A DNA stretch of 64,000 nucleotides from positions 310,001 through 374,000 of the forward strand of contig NZ_QFFK01000008.1 of assembly GCF_003149455.1 (NCBI RefSeq), written 5' to 3'. The number at the start of each line of letters is the position of its first letter. Position 1 is the stretch's first letter. Positions 8,964-18,034 of the stretch are shown here, piece after piece. The translations under genes were made by a program, and so were the position numbers. The stretch comes from Chitinophaga deserti. Its GTDB lineage: Bacteria; Bacteroidota; Bacteroidia; Chitinophagales; Chitinophagaceae. Below the pieces are notes generated by a model. It ran no database searches and was not told where the DNA came from. It was given only the letters and a program-made list of their open reading frames with translations.

Positions 8964-9779
8964 TTACCGGATCACTACCACCGGGAGCCCTACATTGAAA
9001 GCCAGCTTTTTGGTAATGCTGCGGTGGAATAATTCCGCAAACAGTCCATATTCACCGGGTATGGCGAGAAGGAGATCGGCATTAGTTTCACCTGCATATT
9101 CCTGGATGGCGGTAACCAAATCAGTATGCTGCAGCTCCCGGTAGTGGGAAGGGGCCAGTTGGAGGGCTTCCATGAGGGCTGCAGGTGCATTGTTGTCAGG
9201 TTCACCCGGAGTAATGTGAACGACTTCTATCTGTCCCTCGAAATCGTTTTGCAGTCTCAAAATAGTTTCCGCCTGTGTGGGCTGTAGTGTTTGTTTACGG
9301 TCGTAAGCGAAAAGGATGCGTTTAATCTTACGCAGCTCCGCACCGGCGGGCACAATAATGAGCGGAACATGTGTACTATGCGCCACATCGAGTGCATTGG
9401 AGCCAATGAAGCGCTGGCCGAGGGGGCTTTTGCCGGTTATGCCCATCACAATCAGAGCAAACCGGGTCTTGTCTGTAGCTTCTTTAACGGCTTCCATAAA
9501 AGGAAGGCCGCTGATGTGTGTATCAAGCTGTACATATTCCACCAGTTCGGACTGCAGCTCCTGTTTCCATTTAGCCATTTCAATTTCCACACCATGGATA
9601 TATTCAGGCGAATCGCCCGGCATCATGGCTATCACGGTGGCATTTGCGGATGGAGGTAGGCCGTAAGCATGAAATAAGGTAATCGACGTCGGTTGTAACT
9701 GACGGGCAATTGAAATGGCGTACCGTGCGGCATGGAAGGCTGTTTCTGAGAAGTCTACCGGGACGAGGATTCTTTGCAT
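8964..9779 (-). CDS. universal stress protein, tandem UspA domains
   Basis: The 271 residues form two UspA folds (about 1-150 and 150-271). The first carries the ATP-binding pattern G-x2-G-x9-G-S (GITGKSPLGQRFIGS), so it should bind nucleotide. The second starts at KRILFAYDRKQT and has lost the glycine motif, as is common in tandem Usp proteins. Cytoplasmic; role in stress survival known only at family level. It stands alone on its strand, convergent with the permease gene. Confidence 0.9.
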   Translation of the reverse strand: MQRILVPVDFSETAFHAARYAISIARQLQPTSITLFHAYGLPPSANATVIAMMPGDSPEYIHGVEIEMAKWKQELQSELVEYVQLDTHISGLPFMEAVKEATDKTRFALIVMGITGKSPLGQRFIGSNALDVAHSTHVPLIIVPAGAELRKIKRILFAYDRKQTLQPTQAETILRLQNDFEGQIEVVHITPGEPDNNAPAALMEALQLAPSHYRELQHTDLVTAIQEYAGETNADLLLAIPGEYGLFAELFHRSITKKLAFNVGLPVVVIR

Positions 9780-9926
9780 GCGGATTGTTTTTCAGATTTA
9801 ACAATCATTTTTGCATATTGTTATGGCATCCGCCAACGTATGACGCTTCTGAAAGTTACGTTTATGGGGGAAAAGAAATCCCTTACGTAGCTGGGTGCCT
9901 TATGATAACATAGCGAGGAAAAAAAC

Positions 9927-9934
9927 TATTTTTG
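9927..9934 (+). promoter_or_regulatory. putative -7 element before the GT2 gene
   Basis: TATTTTTG matches TAnnTTTG exactly and lies 49 bases before the ATG at 9983. No clear TTG is found 17-21 bases upstream, so confidence is limited. Confidence 0.35.
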
Positions 9935-9982
9935 CGCCGCGCCCATTATCCGGGCAAGTTAAATCATTCATAAAAATCCTGT

Positions 9983-11104
9983 ATGGGGATCAGTATCGAC
10001 GTAGTTATACCATCTTTCCGGCTTATTGAACATTACCTGGTGCCCATTCTGCGGCTCGAAAGGCCCGCGGGCGTAAGGGTAAGGTTTTATCTGCTGTCAG
10101 ACAATCCTGCGGTAGCGGTGGCCCCTGCTATTGCGGAGATGGTGAACGGAACGGATGTGTTCCTCGAAGTGAATCCCCAAAACATGGGTGCAGCGTATAC
10201 CCGCAACCGCGGCATTGAGTCCGGAAACGGAGACTGGGTATTGTTCCTCGATGATGATATTACTGTGCCCAATGATTTACTGCTTACTTATGCGAACGCC
10301 GCAGCGGGGGCGCCTGATGCCACAGGATTCATAGGCCTGGTGCGCCTGCCGCCTCCGGGGAAGCCTTTCTCCGACGCCATCCTGGCCAGCGGAAGTATGG
10401 ATATTTTTACAATTGCTGAACACCGGAAAGATTTTGCCTGGGGCGCCACTGCTAATATCATGGTACGCCGCTCGGCCATCGGGAACATTCGTTTTTCGGA
10501 AGTATATCCCAAATCGGGTGGTGGAGAGGATGTGGACTTTTTCCTGAAAGTGCGGGCCGCCAATGATTACCGCAATTACCAGACGTTGCCGCAGGCCGCT
10601 GTGAACCACCCCTGGTGGAAGGATGAAGCGCCCGATTTCAAACGGCCGTTCAGGTACGGTACGGGAAACGCCCTGCTGCCGGAGCAATTGCCCCAACATG
10701 CTTCGCGTGAATTACCGAATACGGTTGAAACTTTACTGCTCACTGTTGTAGCGGCATTGGTGGCTGCAGTGGTAAAACCTGCACTGCTGGTACCCATCGC
10801 TCTGTTCATGGCGGGAATACTTGTAATAGAGTGTATAGCCACGACGGTACAGTCCATCAAGCGGAAAGCGAAAGCGGATGTGAGGGTGTACTGGTACGTG
10901 ATATTGCTGCGTCTGAGTCACGATGCGGGCCTGCTGTGGGGCAACCTCCGCCGTCGTAAGCTGCAGGGGATTACCCGCCGCTTCAATGACAACGGCGGGT
11001 TCCGGAAAAGCAATATGCTCCGGACGAATACCTATAAAATTGTAAAATGGATTTTATACCCGTTACTCGTTTGGGCGGCGTGGAGTGTTTATACTTCAGC
11101 ATAG
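9983..11104 (+). CDS. membrane-anchored GT2 glycosyltransferase
   Basis: The 373-residue protein is a GT-A fold glycosyltransferase of family 2 (IDVVIPSFR at the N-terminus, metal-binding DDD in VLFLDDDITVPNDL, and the later SGGGEDVDFFLKV acceptor-side acidic motif). Two hydrophobic helices follow at about residues 245-285 (LLLTVVAALVAAVVKPALLV), and another at the extreme C-terminus. It probably adds a sugar to a cell-surface glycan at the inner membrane. Its 3' end overlaps the convergent GT2 gene by 16 bases. Donor and acceptor cannot be read from sequence. Confidence 0.88.
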   Translation: MGISIDVVIPSFRLIEHYLVPILRLERPAGVRVRFYLLSDNPAVAVAPAIAEMVNGTDVFLEVNPQNMGAAYTRNRGIESGNGDWVLFLDDDITVPNDLLLTYANAAAGAPDATGFIGLVRLPPPGKPFSDAILASGSMDIFTIAEHRKDFAWGATANIMVRRSAIGNIRFSEVYPKSGGGEDVDFFLKVRAANDYRNYQTLPQAAVNHPWWKDEAPDFKRPFRYGTGNALLPEQLPQHASRELPNTVETLLLTVVAALVAAVVKPALLVPIALFMAGILVIECIATTVQSIKRKAKADVRVYWYVILLRLSHDAGLLWGNLRRRKLQGITRRFNDNGGFRKSNMLRTNTYKIVKWILYPLLVWAAWSVYTSA

Positions 11105-11889
11105 CCGTTCATGCAGGAGATCAGGTTGTACCGGATCGTTTCCATGTAACGGTATTCGTTAGCTTCTACTTCTGATTTAGAATTACAGTTGTGGTGGAGA
11201 TGGTAGCAGTTGGCAGACCATTTCAGTCTTACCTTTTTAATACCTGCGTTGATCAGCCTTGCGGCAAACTCATTGTCTTCCGAACCCCAGCCGCTGAAAG
11301 TATTGTTATAGCCGTTTACTTTAATAAAATCGTCTTTCCAGAAGGCGAGGTTGCAGCCACGGGTTTTAGTGGCATCCTGCTTAGATAGTTTGAAGATCCA
11401 GGAAAGGAAGGGGATACGCAGTGAATTAAAGCGGTTCCCGATACCCAGAGAAAAGAAATTAATAGGATCGAAGCTGCCGGTGTTCAGGATACGGGTAGTC
11501 CGGTTTTCCTGTACCATGGTGCGTGCGCCCTGTATAAAAATACCTTTCTGCGCGTGGCGGATATGATCTTCCACAAACTTAGGGTGCATGACGATATCGC
11601 CATCCACTTCAATGATATAATCTGATTCGGAAAGTTTAACTGCTTTGTTGAGAATGAGGCTTTTTCTGAATCCGTCATCTTCATGCCAGGCATGACGGAA
11701 AGGTATGCCCATCAATGTGGCATACTTACGGATGATAGCTTCTGTTGCTACGCCTGAACCGTCGTCCGCGATGATGATCTCATCCGGCATCCGGGTTTGG
11801 CGCATCGCGCTTTTTAATACGGCATCCAGTGCTCTGGGCCAGTTGTAGGTAGATATCAATAATCCTACTGTGAATGCTTTCTTCTCCAT
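11089..11889 (-). CDS. GT2 glycosyltransferase with galactosyltransferase-like C-terminus
   Basis: The 266-residue protein starts with a GT2 donor-binding domain (VGLLISTYNWPRALD, IIADDGS, metal site EVDGDIVMHPKF). It continues with a Glyco_transf_7C-type segment (TRGCNLAFWKDDFIKVNGYN, GWGSEDNEFAARL). It has no membrane helix. The proteins closest in layout act in surface-polysaccharide or LPS-core assembly, which fits the neighbouring GT2 gene and the MsbA-like exporter, but the linkage made is unknown. Confidence 0.88.
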   Translation of the reverse strand: MEKKAFTVGLLISTYNWPRALDAVLKSAMRQTRMPDEIIIADDGSGVATEAIIRKYATLMGIPFRHAWHEDDGFRKSLILNKAVKLSESDYIIEVDGDIVMHPKFVEDHIRHAQKGIFIQGARTMVQENRTTRILNTGSFDPINFFSLGIGNRFNSLRIPFLSWIFKLSKQDATKTRGCNLAFWKDDFIKVNGYNNTFSGWGSEDNEFAARLINAGIKKVRLKWSANCYHLHHNCNSKSEVEANEYRYMETIRYNLISCMNGYAEV

Positions 11890-12069
11890 TCCAGGTTGAT
11901 TAAATACGGGTTGTGTTGTAAAGACCGGTTGCTTCTTTCACCTGTCTTTTTCGCTTATAGTCAGGTAGTTCGCAATACTTATTTAACGATAGCCTCACCT
12001 TATATGTTACAATCGACTTTAAAAATACAATATATAAGTTATAAAAAAAGCCTATATATAATTTATTTT

Positions 12070-13935
12070 TTAACTAACCCCGAAAGTCTGCATTTCTATC
12101 AGCTTCCGGTAAAGTCCGTTTCTTTCCAATAACTCAAAATGGGTGCCGGTTTCTACGATTTTACCTCCTTCCAGCACGATAATTACGTCTGCACTCTGTA
12201 TCGTGCTGAGCCTGTGGGCGATCACGAGAGAGGTACGGTTCTTCATAAGGTTGTTCAGCGCGTCCTGTACCAGGCGTTCCGATTCGGTATCGAGTGCGGA
12301 AGTGGCTTCGTCCAGCAGCATAATGGGCGGGTTGCGCAGTACGGCACGGGCAATACAGATACGCTGGCGCTGGCCGCCGCTGAGTTTCACCCCACGGTCG
12401 CCGATCCTTGTCTGGTACCCTTCGTCAGACGCTACGATGAAATCGTGTGCATTGGCGATACGGGCAGCAGCTTCCACCTGTTCCTGCGTTGCATCGGGCA
12501 GGGCGAAAGCGATATTATTGAATATAGTATCGTTGAAAAGAATGGATTCCTGGTTCACGGTACCCAGCAGGGAACGCAGTGATTCGAGGGTGTAGTCCTG
12601 GATATTATGCCCGTCTATCCGGATTTCCCCGCTCCAGGGCTGGGTGAACCGGGGGATGAGGTCCATCAGCGTGGATTTACCTCCCCCGGAAGGGCCTACC
12701 AGTGCAACCGATGAGCCTCTGGGAATGGTAAAGTTCACGTTATCAAGCACTTTCTTTTCCTGGTACCCGAATGTTACGTTACGGAACTCCAGGGTATCAC
12801 GGAATTCGGTGATAACTTTGGCGTCGGGTTTATCCACGATGGTCGGTTTTTCATCGATGAGGGACAATACTCTTTCGCCGGCGGCTATACCGGAATGGAT
12901 ATTGGTAAACGCCTGCGAAATAGCTTTCGCCGGGCGCATAATTTGTGAGAAAATAGCGATGTAAGCGATAAAATCGCCGGGGGCCAATTCAGGCGTAGTA
13001 CCCGGCTGGGTATTGGCTATCAGCATACCACCATACAGCACGATGCCTGCCACCATCATTACGCCCAGTGTTTCTGAAACAGGACTGGCCAATTGCTGGC
13101 GGCGCGCCATAGAACGCATGATATTGCTGTATTGCTGGTTCTGATCGTCGAAGCGCTTCCGGATGAAAGGGACTGCATTGTACGCTTTGATGATCTTGAT
13201 ACCGGAAAGTGCTTCGTCGAGGTAACTGATCATGAGGCCGTAGGTTGAGTGCGAGGCGGCTGCCTGTGCCTTCAGTCTTTTCACGATAAGAGAGATGAGC
13301 CATCCTGCAACTGGTATTACCAGCATGGAGAACAGCGTCAGTTTCACGGAGATCATGAACAGCATTACGAGATACGCAATCAGCTGCAGTGGTTCTTTAA
13401 AAACCACCTGCAGAGTACTGGTAACGGAGAACTGTACCACCTGGACATCGGAGGCTACTTTCGCCAGGATGTCGCCTTTCCTTTCGTTGTTGAAAAAGGC
13501 GATATCGAGGTTCATGACGTTTTTGAAAACGGTTTTACGCAGGTTAAGAAGGGTGTGGATGCGGAGGTTTTCCATCGTCCTTTCCCCGAAGTATTTAAAA
13601 ATGTTACTGATTACCACGGAAATTACGATCACGGCGCACACGTAAATAAGGGTAGTGGACAGGCCGAGCTCATTGTTCAGGCGGGCGGCGTGATAGTTCA
13701 TGATGTCGAACAAATCGAAGCCGGTAGGCGGCTCAGGAAGGGGAGCGGGCGTTACTGAACCATCGGCAGCAGTTTGCACGGCTTTGTTGGCATCAAACAG
13801 GGTGGAAAGCAGGGGGGCAACCAGTGCGAGGTTGAGGGTGCCGAACACCACTGCGATAATGGTAAAAAGTATATAGGGAATTGCGTATTTCTCAATCGGT
13901 TTGGCAAACGACAATAGCCGGAAATATGTCTTCAT
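12070..13935 (-). CDS. ABC exporter, fused permease-ATPase (MsbA-like)
   Basis: The 621-residue half-transporter has a type-I exporter membrane domain (six helices, about residues 15-330) followed by a nucleotide-binding domain. That domain shows Walker A GPSGGGKST, Q-loop, signature LSGGQRQR, Walker B IMLLDEATSALD and switch His in VIAHRLSTI. An unusually long loop rich in Pro and Ala lies after the first helix (about residues 45-75), probably periplasmic. It works as a homodimer in the inner membrane. Lipid A or another lipid-linked glycan is a reasonable substrate given the two glycosyltransferases next door, but multidrug export cannot be excluded. Confidence 0.88.
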   Translation of the reverse strand: MKTYFRLLSFAKPIEKYAIPYILFTIIAVVFGTLNLALVAPLLSTLFDANKAVQTAADGSVTPAPLPEPPTGFDLFDIMNYHAARLNNELGLSTTLIYVCAVIVISVVISNIFKYFGERTMENLRIHTLLNLRKTVFKNVMNLDIAFFNNERKGDILAKVASDVQVVQFSVTSTLQVVFKEPLQLIAYLVMLFMISVKLTLFSMLVIPVAGWLISLIVKRLKAQAAASHSTYGLMISYLDEALSGIKIIKAYNAVPFIRKRFDDQNQQYSNIMRSMARRQQLASPVSETLGVMMVAGIVLYGGMLIANTQPGTTPELAPGDFIAYIAIFSQIMRPAKAISQAFTNIHSGIAAGERVLSLIDEKPTIVDKPDAKVITEFRDTLEFRNVTFGYQEKKVLDNVNFTIPRGSSVALVGPSGGGKSTLMDLIPRFTQPWSGEIRIDGHNIQDYTLESLRSLLGTVNQESILFNDTIFNNIAFALPDATQEQVEAAARIANAHDFIVASDEGYQTRIGDRGVKLSGGQRQRICIARAVLRNPPIMLLDEATSALDTESERLVQDALNNLMKNRTSLVIAHRLSTIQSADVIIVLEGGKIVETGTHFELLERNGLYRKLIEMQTFGVS

Positions 13936-13997
13936 GTACTGTTGCTCTGGTAAAACGTGCGAAGTTATGCATTATTTGCCATATGGCACCCCGGAAA

Positions 13998-14378
13998 TTA
14001 CGCCTGCAGCACCAGCTCGCGGTGCAGCCTGTCGAGGGTATCCTCAGGCGCGGAGCACAGCCCGGGATGCACCCGGGAAGTTTGTAAAATGGTGCTGCGC
14101 ATGGCGGTGAGCCAGCGGAACCGGCTGGCGGGGTCCAGCTGGCCGATAGGGCCTTCGCCGCGGCAGGTTTTCTCGAAACCGGTCACGAAGGCCTTCAGCG
14201 CCTCAAGATCGAGAGTGGGACTGAATGCTCGCAACCGGGCTTCATCCAGCGTGATTTTGCAGTCCAGATAACGTTTTGGCCGGCAGAACAGGATTACGCC
14301 CACGTTCATGAACTCTTCCCGCTCAACTTTCGGCACTACACGGATCACGGCGTATTCAAATAAGGGCTGTTCTGGCAT
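13998..14378 (-). CDS. DUF3037 protein
   Basis: A 126-residue protein. The start at 14378 is preferred over 14390 because the family begins with a short leader before EYAVIRVVPKVEREEFMNVGV, which is seen directly here. The fold and role of DUF3037 are not established. Its 5' end overlaps the 3' end of the HipA-like kinase gene by 23 bases, indicating translational coupling; in other bacteria the two families are also found next to each other (from memory). It has no signal peptide or membrane segment. Confidence 0.8.
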   Translation of the reverse strand: MPEQPLFEYAVIRVVPKVEREEFMNVGVILFCRPKRYLDCKITLDEARLRAFSPTLDLEALKAFVTGFEKTCRGEGPIGQLDPASRFRWLTAMRSTILQTSRVHPGLCSAPEDTLDRLHRELVLQA

Positions 14379-15162
14379 GCAGGGCGGCATTTAAAAAGTT
14401 ATCGGCATTGGCAAGCCGGTTGGTGAGGAAGCTGAAATACACTTCCCTGACGGCATCTGCCGGTTCCCCGTGGGTAGTGAGCCATTCTGAAGGCAGCAGG
14501 GCGGTTATGGCACCAATGCGCTCCGGCGTGAGCAGCGGGCGAAGCAGCGCGTCGGCTTCCCGTATTTGCGTGGCAAAGGGTAGCAGCACATGATCCTTCA
14601 CCTGTACGAAGGGCTTGAGAGACTGTTCCTCCCAATTATCCCAGGAATGGTGAAAGTATAGAGAGGCGCCATGGTCGATGAGCCAAAGCTCACGGTTCCA
14701 CCAGAGCATGTTAGTATTCCGGGCAGTACGATCCACATTGGTCAGCAGGCAGTCGAGCCATACGATCTTTGATGCCAGCATAGAATCCACCTCGGTGGCA
14801 TTAGGATCGAAGGTAACAGCGCCGGAAAGGTAGTGTAATGCCAGGTTGAGGCCTGTGCTGGCTTTGAGCAGATCCTGTATCTCTTCGTCGCCCTCCGTCC
14901 GGCCAAAAGCCTCATCGAGGTTGGCAAAAACGAGTTCCGGCACCCGCAGGCCCAGCACACGGGCTATTTCACCGCCAATAAGTTCGGCAATGAGGGATTT
15001 CACGCCCTGCCCCGCACCCCGGAATTTCAGGACGTAGAGGAATCCGTCGTCGGCCTCGGCGATGGCGGGCAGAGACCCTCCTTCGCGCAGTGGCGTCACA
15101 TAGCGGGTAACATTGACGGTCCGCATTTCATTTAAATGAGTCATGAGCATATCCTTCCACAT
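14356..15162 (-). CDS. HipA-like kinase family protein
   Basis: The 268-residue protein resembles the HipA_2 group. Visible are FLYVLKFRGAGQGVKSLIAE (nucleotide-binding Lys and glycine-rich turn), the catalytic-loop-like WLDCLLTNVDRTARNTNMLW (Asp and Asn pair), and LWLIDHGASLYFHH, which looks like the metal-binding DFG-equivalent. It is shorter than classical HipA (about 440 residues) and lacks the N-subdomain, and no HipB-type DNA-binding partner is present. Several in-frame ATGs lie at the 5' end (15162, 15150, 15144, 15126), so the start is uncertain. It is coupled to the DUF3037 gene. Kinase activity and target are inferred only. Confidence 0.8.
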   Translation of the reverse strand: MWKDMLMTHLNEMRTVNVTRYVTPLREGGSLPAIAEADDGFLYVLKFRGAGQGVKSLIAELIGGEIARVLGLRVPELVFANLDEAFGRTEGDEEIQDLLKASTGLNLALHYLSGAVTFDPNATEVDSMLASKIVWLDCLLTNVDRTARNTNMLWWNRELWLIDHGASLYFHHSWDNWEEQSLKPFVQVKDHVLLPFATQIREADALLRPLLTPERIGAITALLPSEWLTTHGEPADAVREVYFSFLTNRLANADNFLNAALHARTALI

Positions 15163-15210
15163 GTAATCGGCGGAAAATTAACATAAAAACAGGACATCCC
15201 GCTTAAAACC

Positions 15211-15849
15211 CTAATCGATGATACGCTGGTTGCCACCATCGATGACTAAGGCCTCGGTGTCGCCGAGGGGAAGGGTGCTGTATCCAGCAGCCTGCAGCTG
15301 CATATTTGCGAGGTGAGCGCCCTGTATAAAATCAGCATTATCGATATGGGGAATAATGATGATCTGGGTGAGATTGAGACCGTCCAGTATCAGTTCAGGC
15401 GCGTCTTCCACATTATCCATCGCTTCAAAATATTCTATAGTGGGTCCGGCAACAATGGCGCCTGCGCTCCAGCCGCAAAATACAATACCGCTCCGCACGA
15501 GCCGCCGGATCATTTCATCCGCTCCGCTGTTTTTCAGTATCCAGCGCAGGTAAAAAGTGTTGCCTCCGCCGATCCAGATTACATCTTTTCCGGTGAGCCG
15601 CTGCATCAGCTGCTGGGGCCTCCGCTGCCATATACGGAGGTCGATGGGATCTACCTGATAACCACGGCGTTTGAAAGATTGACGGATGGATAAAACCCAT
15701 TCTTCTGAGTCGGGGATCACATCGGCCGCGTTTTCTATGAAAGCAATACGGATGGCGGAAGCCTCTTTTCCGACAAGCTTGTCCAGCGCGGTAAACTGCC
15801 GTTCGTTGATGGACAGGGAATAGAGCAATAGTTTGGGCTGTTCGGGCAT
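15211..15849 (-). CDS. peptidase S51 family (dipeptidase E-like)
   Basis: The 212-residue protein has the class I glutamine amidotransferase-like fold of peptidase E relatives. The nucleophile Ser is in FCGWSAGAIVAG (G-x-S-A-G elbow), preceded by DVIWIGGGNTFYL and followed by IIPHIDNADF, where the His of the triad is expected. Family S51 enzymes cut Asp-X dipeptides or release amino acids from cyanophycin-like polymers. Cytoplasmic. The gap of 48 bases to the HipA-like gene could allow co-transcription, without an obvious functional link. Confidence 0.82.
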   Translation of the reverse strand: MPEQPKLLLYSLSINERQFTALDKLVGKEASAIRIAFIENAADVIPDSEEWVLSIRQSFKRRGYQVDPIDLRIWQRRPQQLMQRLTGKDVIWIGGGNTFYLRWILKNSGADEMIRRLVRSGIVFCGWSAGAIVAGPTIEYFEAMDNVEDAPELILDGLNLTQIIIIPHIDNADFIQGAHLANMQLQAAGYSTLPLGDTEALVIDGGNQRIID

Positions 15850-15946
15850 AATGTAAAGCTATGCTCATTTAAGATGGCGGACAGGTTGTATTATCGACAA
15901 ATTAGCGGGGTATTTACGACATAATATTTTGTTACATTTGTTTACA

Positions 15947-16759
15947 ATGAATTACCGGCAACTTCCTCCACCCCCGGCCCTGCGCCAGCATGTACAATAT
16001 TGCTGGACGCTGGAGAGCCATGCCGGTGAAGATGTGCAAATGTTCCGGACGCTGGCCGATGCCTCACCAGGCCTAATTTTCCAACATCCGGAGAAAGGCG
16101 TACTCTATCAGGAACAGAAAATTCTCCCGCCCGTTTTCCTTTACGGCCAATCTACCCGCCACGCCGGTCTCCGCCTCGAAGGAACCTTTTCTATCAGCGG
16201 TATGGTGCTTCGCCCCGGTGCTTTGAGATCAGTATTCGGACTCAATGCAGGGGAGCTGACTGATGGTTGCATAGACGCATGTGAACTGCAGCCTGCGCTG
16301 GCAGGATGGCTGGAAGATACCGCTGCCGGTCCTGTGCCGGGAACAGCACAACTGCAGGGGCTTTTTACATTCGTAGCCGGACAAATGGAGCGTAACCAAA
16401 GGCAGCACGACACCGCCATGGAAACTGCCCTTGAAAGGATACAAATGGAGCAGGGTACACTGTCACTGAAAGACCTGCGTGATGAGTTGCGTATTACCGA
16501 GCGGAGCTTCGAGCGCCGGTTCAAGCAATACACCGGTATCACCCCCAAACTGTTTTCCCGCATTGCCCAGTTCCAGGCATCTTTGCAGCAGCTGAGAGGC
16601 CAGCAGTTCGATAAACTGTCTGATCTGGCTTATGGTAATGATTATGCAGACCAGTCGCATTTCATCCGCGCCTTCCGTGAGTTTGCAGGGTGCAGTCCCC
16701 AGCGCTTCCGCGATGCAGGGCCGGTTACGGATAACTTTTCCGCCGTACTTTCCCGCTAA
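15947..16759 (+). CDS. AraC-family transcriptional regulator
   Basis: The 270-residue protein has an N-terminal sensor domain of the DUF6597 type (NYRQLPPPPALRQHVQYCW) and a C-terminal double helix-turn-helix (about residues 165-260: LSLKDLRDELRITERSFERR, then LAYGNDYADQSHFIRAFREF). The ATG at 15947 is preferred to 15929, because the family begins directly with the sensor domain. A TACATTTG sequence lies only 6 bases upstream, which would give a nearly leaderless mRNA if it is the promoter. The AraC protein may control the reductase operon downstream (inference). Confidence 0.88.
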   Translation: MNYRQLPPPPALRQHVQYCWTLESHAGEDVQMFRTLADASPGLIFQHPEKGVLYQEQKILPPVFLYGQSTRHAGLRLEGTFSISGMVLRPGALRSVFGLNAGELTDGCIDACELQPALAGWLEDTAAGPVPGTAQLQGLFTFVAGQMERNQRQHDTAMETALERIQMEQGTLSLKDLRDELRITERSFERRFKQYTGITPKLFSRIAQFQASLQQLRGQQFDKLSDLAYGNDYADQSHFIRAFREFAGCSPQRFRDAGPVTDNFSAVLSR

Positions 16760-16793
16760 GGGCTTTTCCGTTTACTTTGTCGGTTTTGTTCTA

Positions 16794-16822
16794 TTTGTGC
16801 CGTTTCGGCGATGGTAGCTTTG
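16794..16822 (+). promoter_or_regulatory. promoter of the reductase-DUF1772-amidohydrolase operon
   Basis: TTTG (16794-16797), a 17-base spacer and TAGCTTTG (16815-16822) match the Bacteroidota sigma-70 consensus at both parts. Transcription would start near 16829, about 11 bases before the ATG at 16840. Confidence 0.6.
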
Positions 16823-16839
16823 TTAAAAATTAAGCACCC

Positions 16840-17478
16840 ATGCAACTCATCATTTTCGGCGCCAGTGGCGGTACAGGCCGCCACCTTACAGAACAGGCTC
16901 TTGCCGCGGGCCACCGTGTTACTGCTTTTGTACGCAATCCTGAAAAGCTCGGAATCAATCATCCGCTGCTAACCAAAGTAGCCGGTGATGCGCTGGATGA
17001 AGCAGCAGTACGGGAGGCAGTGAAAGGGCACGATGCAGTACTTTCTACATTAGGTTCACCGGCCAATAAAATCGGTACCATCCGTTCACAGGGCACCCTC
17101 AATATTGTAAAGGCCATGCAGTCGGCCGGTATCCGCCGTTTTGTATGCCAGACATCGCTGGGGTATGGAGACAGTCGGCCGGCACTGCGCCGCACACCTT
17201 TTGTGTTCCGGTATATCATTGTACCTTTTATATTGAAGAAAGGCTTCGCCGACCATGCCCTGCAGGAAATGCATGTGCGCAACAGCGGGCTGGACTGGGT
17301 GATTGTGCGCCCCGGCAACCTGACAGACGGGCCTTTAACAGAACAGTACCGGCATGGATTTGCACCCACCGATTCCAGAATTCAGGTGAAGGTTTCCCGT
17401 GCCGATGTAGCCCATTTTATGTTACAGCAAATCAAATCACATGCATATCTCAGACAAACACCCGGTATCTCTTACTGA
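16840..17478 (+). CDS. NAD(P)-binding NmrA/SDR-like reductase
   Basis: The 212-residue protein begins with a dinucleotide-binding Rossmann motif (LIIFGASGGTGRHL). It contains RRFVCQTSLGYG and LDWVIVRPGNLTDG, typical of the NAD(P)H-binding (YwnB/NmrA-like) atypical SDR group. The Tyr-x3-Lys pair of classical SDRs is absent, so it may be a redox sensor or an unspecialised reductase. Cytoplasmic. Its end overlaps the next gene by 38 bases, showing they are in one operon. Confidence 0.85.
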   Translation: MQLIIFGASGGTGRHLTEQALAAGHRVTAFVRNPEKLGINHPLLTKVAGDALDEAAVREAVKGHDAVLSTLGSPANKIGTIRSQGTLNIVKAMQSAGIRRFVCQTSLGYGDSRPALRRTPFVFRYIIVPFILKKGFADHALQEMHVRNSGLDWVIVRPGNLTDGPLTEQYRHGFAPTDSRIQVKVSRADVAHFMLQQIKSHAYLRQTPGISY

Positions 17479-17968
17479 GGGCTTCCCCGGCATCGTACTG
17501 CTTGCGGCAACGGTGGCTACCTGCCTTTCCGCCGGTATCTTTTATGCCTACGCAGTGTCAGTTGTGCCTGGCATTGGGCGGTTGAAAGATGGCGCTTATC
17601 TTTCCGCGATCCAGTCCATTAACCGGGCTATCCTTAATCCCTGGTTTCTGATAGTATTTATGGCGCCGGTATTCCTACTGCCTTTCAGCGCATGGCAACA
17701 ATTTACCCGGCCGGCAGATGCAGCCTGGTGGATGTTGGTTGCGGCAGCAGCTCTGTATATTATTGGTGTATTCGGAGTAACGGTAGCATGCAATGTGCCG
17801 TTGAACGAGTGGCTGGATAAGCAGGATCTTGCTGCGGCTGGAGAGGGTACGCTGAAAGAGTGGCGGCTCCGCTTTGAGGCACCCTGGAACCGGTGGAACC
17901 TCGTGCGCACGGTAGCTTCCGTTCTGGCAGCGCTACTTTCGGTTTGGGCCACGCTGCGGCTGCGGTAG
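17441..17968 (+). CDS. DUF1772 membrane protein
   Basis: The 175-residue protein has four hydrophobic helices (from IVLLAATVATCLSAGIFYAY to VASVLAALLSVWATLRL) and the DUF1772 pattern NRAILNPWF, VTVACNVPLNEWL and W-x2-WN near the last helix. Some relatives are anthrone-oxygenase-like, but most have no assigned function. The 38-base overlap with the reductase gene and the pairing of DUF1772 with NAD(P)-binding proteins suggests joint action (inference). Confidence 0.8.
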   Translation: MHISDKHPVSLTEGFPGIVLLAATVATCLSAGIFYAYAVSVVPGIGRLKDGAYLSAIQSINRAILNPWFLIVFMAPVFLLPFSAWQQFTRPADAAWWMLVAAAALYIIGVFGVTVACNVPLNEWLDKQDLAAAGEGTLKEWRLRFEAPWNRWNLVRTVASVLAALLSVWATLRLR

Positions 17969-18034
17969 TGAACCTTTATGCAGCGTCATCCGTTTAATTT
18001 CGGAACACGGCCCCAGGCCCCAAAACTATCCGAT

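Noticed and set aside
15933..15940. TACATTTG as the AraC gene promoter
   Set aside because: It has no -33 partner at the right distance and would leave nearly no leader before the ATG at 15947, so I did not list it as a feature.
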